A stretch of DNA of 64,000 nucleotides. Origin: Siphonodentalium dalli. Lineage: Eukaryota; Mollusca; Scaphopoda; Gadilida; Siphonodentaliidae. Location: NCBI GenBank assembly GCA_032622095.1, contig CP136069.1:107970278-108034277 (forward strand), given 5' to 3'. Position 1 is the first letter of the stretch; each line of letters begins with the position of its first letter. Position numbers and translations under genes: made by a program. The notes below the pieces were generated by a model that saw only the letters and a program-made list of their open reading frames with translations, searched no databases and had not been told where the DNA came from. Shown piece after piece: positions 60,467-64,000 of the stretch.

Positions 60467-60683
60467 GTTACAATTTGTCAAGAGATATGGAAGGCCTGTT
60501 CAAAAATAGTGGTCACAGTGTGCAGTCAAATATAGTTTCTTCTGATATACAAGAAAATGCAGTTAGTAGAACAAGACTTTTCAGGATCCTACCAATACTG
60601 ACATCTGACAAGGGTTTTAGAACAGACTCATCGACTGACATTAGCAACTCAAAATCTCGCTCTGTGCCTGGCACATGTAGCTG
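60467..60683 (-). pseudogene. Coding-like fragment inside candidate Helitron
   Basis: On the minus strand, after an AG at about 60681, an open stretch of about 56 codons reads like a helical protein (F-E-L-L-M-S-V-D-E-S-V-L-K-P-L, then I-L-K-S-L-V-L-L-T-A-F-S-C). It meets one TGA and continues with L-F-L-N-R-P-S. I do not recognise it. Helitrons often carry captured exon pieces, so this is a possibility only. Confidence 0.22.
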
Positions 60684-61179
60684 ATATATTTGCGCAGCAA
60701 TATTTCGTTTAAACTAAGAATATTTAGCCAATATATAGCACCATGAACAGAGGAGCACCTGGAAATTTCTTTGAAACATCTGTATCTTCAAGGAGATATG
60801 ATAGCCAGGTGTCCTCGAGATCTTAGTCCAACCAACTAGATTGATTGATACATCTCAATATGCAAAACCCAATTATCATCTTTTATCGAACTAATGTGTT
60901 TATGATGTTCATGTATCATATTATAACGTCTAATGTATACGCAGTTGTAAATAAATAAATACTTCATTACTGGTGGAACGGATTAATCGCGATAAACAAT
61001 GACAATTGGCAAGGTGAGCCACTACTTATATTCCATGACTGTAATAATCATGTTTTGTGATGCTATTTGAATATACAATTTATGAGAAAACGTATAACAC
61101 TTTAAGCAAGAGCATTCTCTATTCCCAACAAATATCCACGGCATACATTAACCTGGGCAACGCCGGGTAACCCTGCTAG

Positions 61180-62353
61180 TGTAAAATAAATGTAGTCTCA
61201 ACTTTGCATATTGGATATTCACATGATAATTTATTGATAGCATTTTGGAGAAAAAAATACTTAAGTTATGGCATCGGATAGAACATGACCATGTATGGAT
61301 GGAAAGTGTTAATTTCTAAACCGATAAACCGATCGATACCAAAAACTATACAGGTGAGGGGTGTGTCATCGTAAACATGCACATGAAATTTGAACACGAA
61401 ACGATAAACATTAGTTGAGTAATCAAATCGGATAGCAAGCGTCTACAGACAGACGGATGTACAGACAGACGAACGGACGAACGACGGATGGTTGATCTGG
61501 CGTCAGCATTATGTGTACCATGCATGGTACCGGTTCACATACAAAATTATGGCTTCCATCTAGAGGCCACCCGAAATATCCATATGAAGTTTTGTGACAA
61601 TCGGATTAGAGATGTGGTCTGTAGTGTGGTATATATAAGAAGAGCATATATATATTGTGAAGTATAGCAAATTTCATTTTCATCACGATTGTCAATTTCC
61701 GAATCTGTGCTTTGGCAATCTCCACACAGTTGCTAACCGGAAGTCAAGTGGCAGTTTCTCCAAAATCCATACCCACAATCTTTGAAAAATCACTGATGGA
61801 TATAGAAAAACTTGTATGACATCATTCACCTGCGCCTAAGGTTTTTGGAACCCTAACAATGTTATTGGTACTTCAAAACATTGTCGATCATATATAGCAT
61901 ATATTACAATCACAGAGTAGCCTCAAGTAGTACATTTTTTCGTTGGTGCATTTCTATAACTTTCAAACTTACAATACAGTTTATTTCATGTTTGTACATG
62001 TCACGATCATATACAGAACTGAGTAAATTCACACAGACTACTGAATAATCGGATTTCTGGGGACAGTTTAGTATGCAGACTCGCATATATAAGAGAATGC
62101 ATTGGCCAGTAATTTAGATCAAGAATAAAGAATGGCCAGTATCTTTATGTTCTTCGTTGACTGTTTTACATTCACACTTTTTAAGAAATATATGAAACTT
62201 AATTGTATAGTACTGTTCAGCGCCAGCGAGAATGCTACGGCAACAGCTGCCACCCTTCGGGAATGTTAGTCAGTACCAGGTTGAATATGAGATTTTGTGA
62301 AATATGGATGAAAACTAACTAGAGGTGTGACTGTCCCAATGGGACTAAGGATA
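61180..62353. other. Intronic stretch with a short GACGG-ended repeat
   Basis: A phrase at about 61250-61500 ends in GACAGACGGATGTACAGACAGACGAACGG-type sequence, like the satellites nearby. No gene is supported. Confidence 0.5.
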
Positions 62354-62375
62354 CCCCCCCCCCCCCCCCCCCCCC
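62354..62375 (+). repeat. Poly-C tract (22 C)
   Basis: An uninterrupted run of 22 cytosines, followed by GGG. Confidence 0.9.
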
Positions 62376-62428
62376 GGGTTTTTAAAATACTAAGATGTTT
62401 CACATGTCAGTAAAAATTTAGTTAAGAT

Positions 62429-62950
62429 AAAAGGTCAGCAGACCACAGTGTCCCCCGAAAACGTGGCAAGTCGATGCCGCTTTGTTGAAGAAATTAAAAA
62501 AAAATGTTGAAATTTTCTAAGTTGAAAAGGGTTAATAACATGTTGCACATCTCCAATATGTGGGTAGCAATACTCTATAGTTTCAAATATCTACGATCAA
62601 AACTGTAGAAGGAGTTGATTGTTGATTACACCACGAAGGTACCCTTATACAGAAAATTATAAAAAATGTTGAAATTTTCTAAGTCGAAAAGGGTTAATAA
62701 CTCAGTCAAAAAAAAAAAATTCCGTCATCTATATACATGTTGCACATCATCAATATATGGGCAACAGTATTCTGAAGTTTCAAATCTCTGGGATGAAATC
62801 TGTAGGAGGAGATGATTACACCATGAAGGTACTCAAAAGTGTGACAGACGGACGGACGAACGAACGGCTCGACGGACGAACGGACGGACGTCCGTCTAGA
62901 CGGACGGAGCCCATTTCTATAGTCCCCCAAAAATTAATTTTTCGGGGGAC
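62429..62950 (+). repeat. Satellite copy sharing a Copia-like head
   Basis: It starts with ATAAAAGGTCAGCAGACC and CGATGCCGCTTTGTTGAAGA, which match the Copia tail at 32516-32580. Two satellite units like those at 32577-32990 follow, then a GACGGACGGACGAACG run and a hairpin with CCCCCAAAAATT against AATTTTTCGGGGG-type sequence. Confidence 0.75.
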
Positions 62951-62999
62951 AATAATAAAATAACAGTTCTCATTGCAGGTGCACAACCCTAAACCTAAT

Positions 63000-63435
63000 C
63001 TTAAACCTATTGACGGAAAAATTTAGGAATAAAAGTTCTAAGTCGAAAAAGGGAAATAACTCCACAAAAAAAATGTCGGACAGACATCATAATCGCAGGT
63101 GCACAGGTTCCTATGGTACTAAATATCAGTGCCAAGTTTTAAAAAAATTGACTTAAAAATGTAGGAATAAAAGCTGGGACAAAATTATACATGTTGCGAA
63201 AATTTTCTAAGTCGAAAAAGGGGAGATAACTCCACCAAAAAAAGTCTGACAGATGTCATAATCGCAGGTGCACAGGTTCCCATAGTGGTTGATGTCTGTG
63301 CCAAGTTTCACAGAAATTTAGAAAAACTCCGGACAAATTTGTGTCCACGGACAGACGACGGACGGACGATGGACAGACGGACAAGCTATTTCCAGTATAC
63401 CCACCTAACTTTGTTGCGGGGGGGTATAATAATTG
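63000..63435 (+). repeat. Satellite with GGGGTATAATAA end
   Basis: Two to three units with AAGTCGAAAAAGGGGAGATA, ATCGCAGGTGCACAGGTTCC and GTGCCAAGTTTCACAGAAAT, a GACGGACGGACG run, and the end TGCGGGGGGGTATAATAATT. Confidence 0.75.
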
Positions 63436-63528
63436 GCCTCTAGTGGTGTACAATTTCATTGATAATTGCCGAAAAACATGGTAATACAGCTCAAACTATA
63501 CTGGTTATTACTTTAAATGTCCACTGAC

Positions 63529-63651
63529 CTGCAATTCATCCTTGCGCAGTAGCCTGCATTCTTGCAATATAGTAGCTGGATCATCTTTGCCAACACTGCA
63601 TGATTCCGGGTCTTTGCTGAGGAATTTGACTGCTGCATAAGCTCCATCAAC
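63529..63651 (-). CDS. UBR5: UBR5 exon, first of three in the window
   Basis: A 123-bp exon of 41 complete codons on the minus strand, with an AACATAG acceptor and a GTCAGT donor. The protein starts V-D-G-A-Y-A-A-V-K-F and ends C-R-L-L-R-K-D-E-L-Q. The vertebrate UBR5 equivalent has I-D-G-I-Y-V-A-V-R-F and C-R-L-L-R-I-D-E-L-Q, also at an exon end. It joins in phase 0 to the exon at 41289-41400. This is the strongest single piece of evidence for the host gene. Confidence 0.9.
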
Positions 63652-64000
63652 CTATGTTTAATAATTATTTTCATAATTAGGGTTTACTAGTTTAATTTGT
63701 AAAGTTTAGACCTACTTAGTCAGCTACACTGTAGCATCAGGTGGACAATTGCAAAATGTAATACGCATACCTTAGGCTCCTGCGAATATCTCATTTGAGT
63801 TCAAACCAAATATCTAATCGAAAAACATTAACATTCGCTAATCAAATTGAATATCAAATCAAATATAATCAACGATCGATCATGGCAAGCAAACTAATAA
63901 CTAATTGTATATTCAAGCAGGAAAACTTGATTTTATTGCACAGGCGACTGTCAAATGATCGCATGTGTCAACCGGAAATAGTGACTGTTTGAAAACGGTG
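63652..64000. other. Upstream UBR5 intron
   Basis: Intronic by inference from the acceptor at 63652-63653. It has AT-rich sequence and no further exon in view. Confidence 0.6.

Larger units (their letters stand above)
58325..61179 (+). mobile_element. Candidate non-autonomous Helitron
   Basis: The left end is A/TCTATATCTATATTTGCG followed by a long CTGT run, a start style seen in animal Helitrons. The right end is a hairpin (CCTGGGCAACGCCGGG, 61153-61168) about seven bases before CTAG (61176-61179), then T. Insertion between A and T, a TC start and a hairpin-CTAG end are Helitron features. No Rep or helicase is present. The interior is mostly a tandem array (58470-60130). The left end is the less certain one. 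Confidence 0.5.

Overview
The window is intronic, repeat-rich DNA from an AT-rich animal genome. The repeats, a Copia lineage common in molluscs and long arrays resembling oyster 'pearl' repeats suggest a bivalve or other lophotrochozoan; this is inferred from repeat style, not from a marker gene. One host gene is recognisable, on the minus strand: three consecutive exons (63529-63651, 41289-41400, 35512-35663) of a UBR5 (EDD/hyperplastic discs) HECT E3 ubiquitin ligase. Splice sites, phases and exon order all agree. The introns are about 22.1 kb and 5.6 kb, and the next downstream intron exceeds 35 kb. I found no other convincing host gene.

The most striking content is a stack of nested insertions at about 4.8-34.5 kb. 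A LINE reverse-transcriptase gene is split by a Copia-type LTR retrotransposon (5044-33683, 5-bp target duplication GTCCA). The Copia protease region is split by a 24.1-kb TA-flanked element, here called D (6337-30447), with GC-rich repeat arrays just inside its ends. D contains element A (3.9 kb, 6894-10833) and element B (15.0 kb, 13447-28429, 1.5-kb inverted arms, hAT-like ends). B's central minisatellite is split by element C (10.4 kb, 16002-26377, TA-flanked, 21-bp CCGCGG arrays at both ends). One half of an internal duplication in C carries element E (805 bp, 20741-21545, TAA-flanked), and the other half is its empty site. At the LINE/Copia, Copia/D, B/C and C/E boundaries, removing the insert and one target-site copy restores a reading frame, a repeat period or the paralogous empty site, so these boundaries are well supported.

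The 34.5-64 kb part holds a decayed pogo/Tigger-like element (37045-41113) whose transposase gene kept its DNA-binding half and acidic tail but lost the catalytic domain. It also has four tandem-repeat elements of one family (about 160-bp units, up to 21 copies, with a 483-bp trimer higher-order repeat), a candidate non-autonomous Helitron (58325-61179), several satellites ending in GGACGG runs, TATCGGG-rich clusters and long poly-G/C tracts.

D and C share an unusual design: TA flanks, CAG-initial inverted ends, GC-rich CGCGGT-type arrays inside both ends, 10-24 kb length and no visible transposase. They are the best candidates for an undescribed element class. No CRISPR array, operon or rRNA was seen, and no tRNA gene was recognised by eye.
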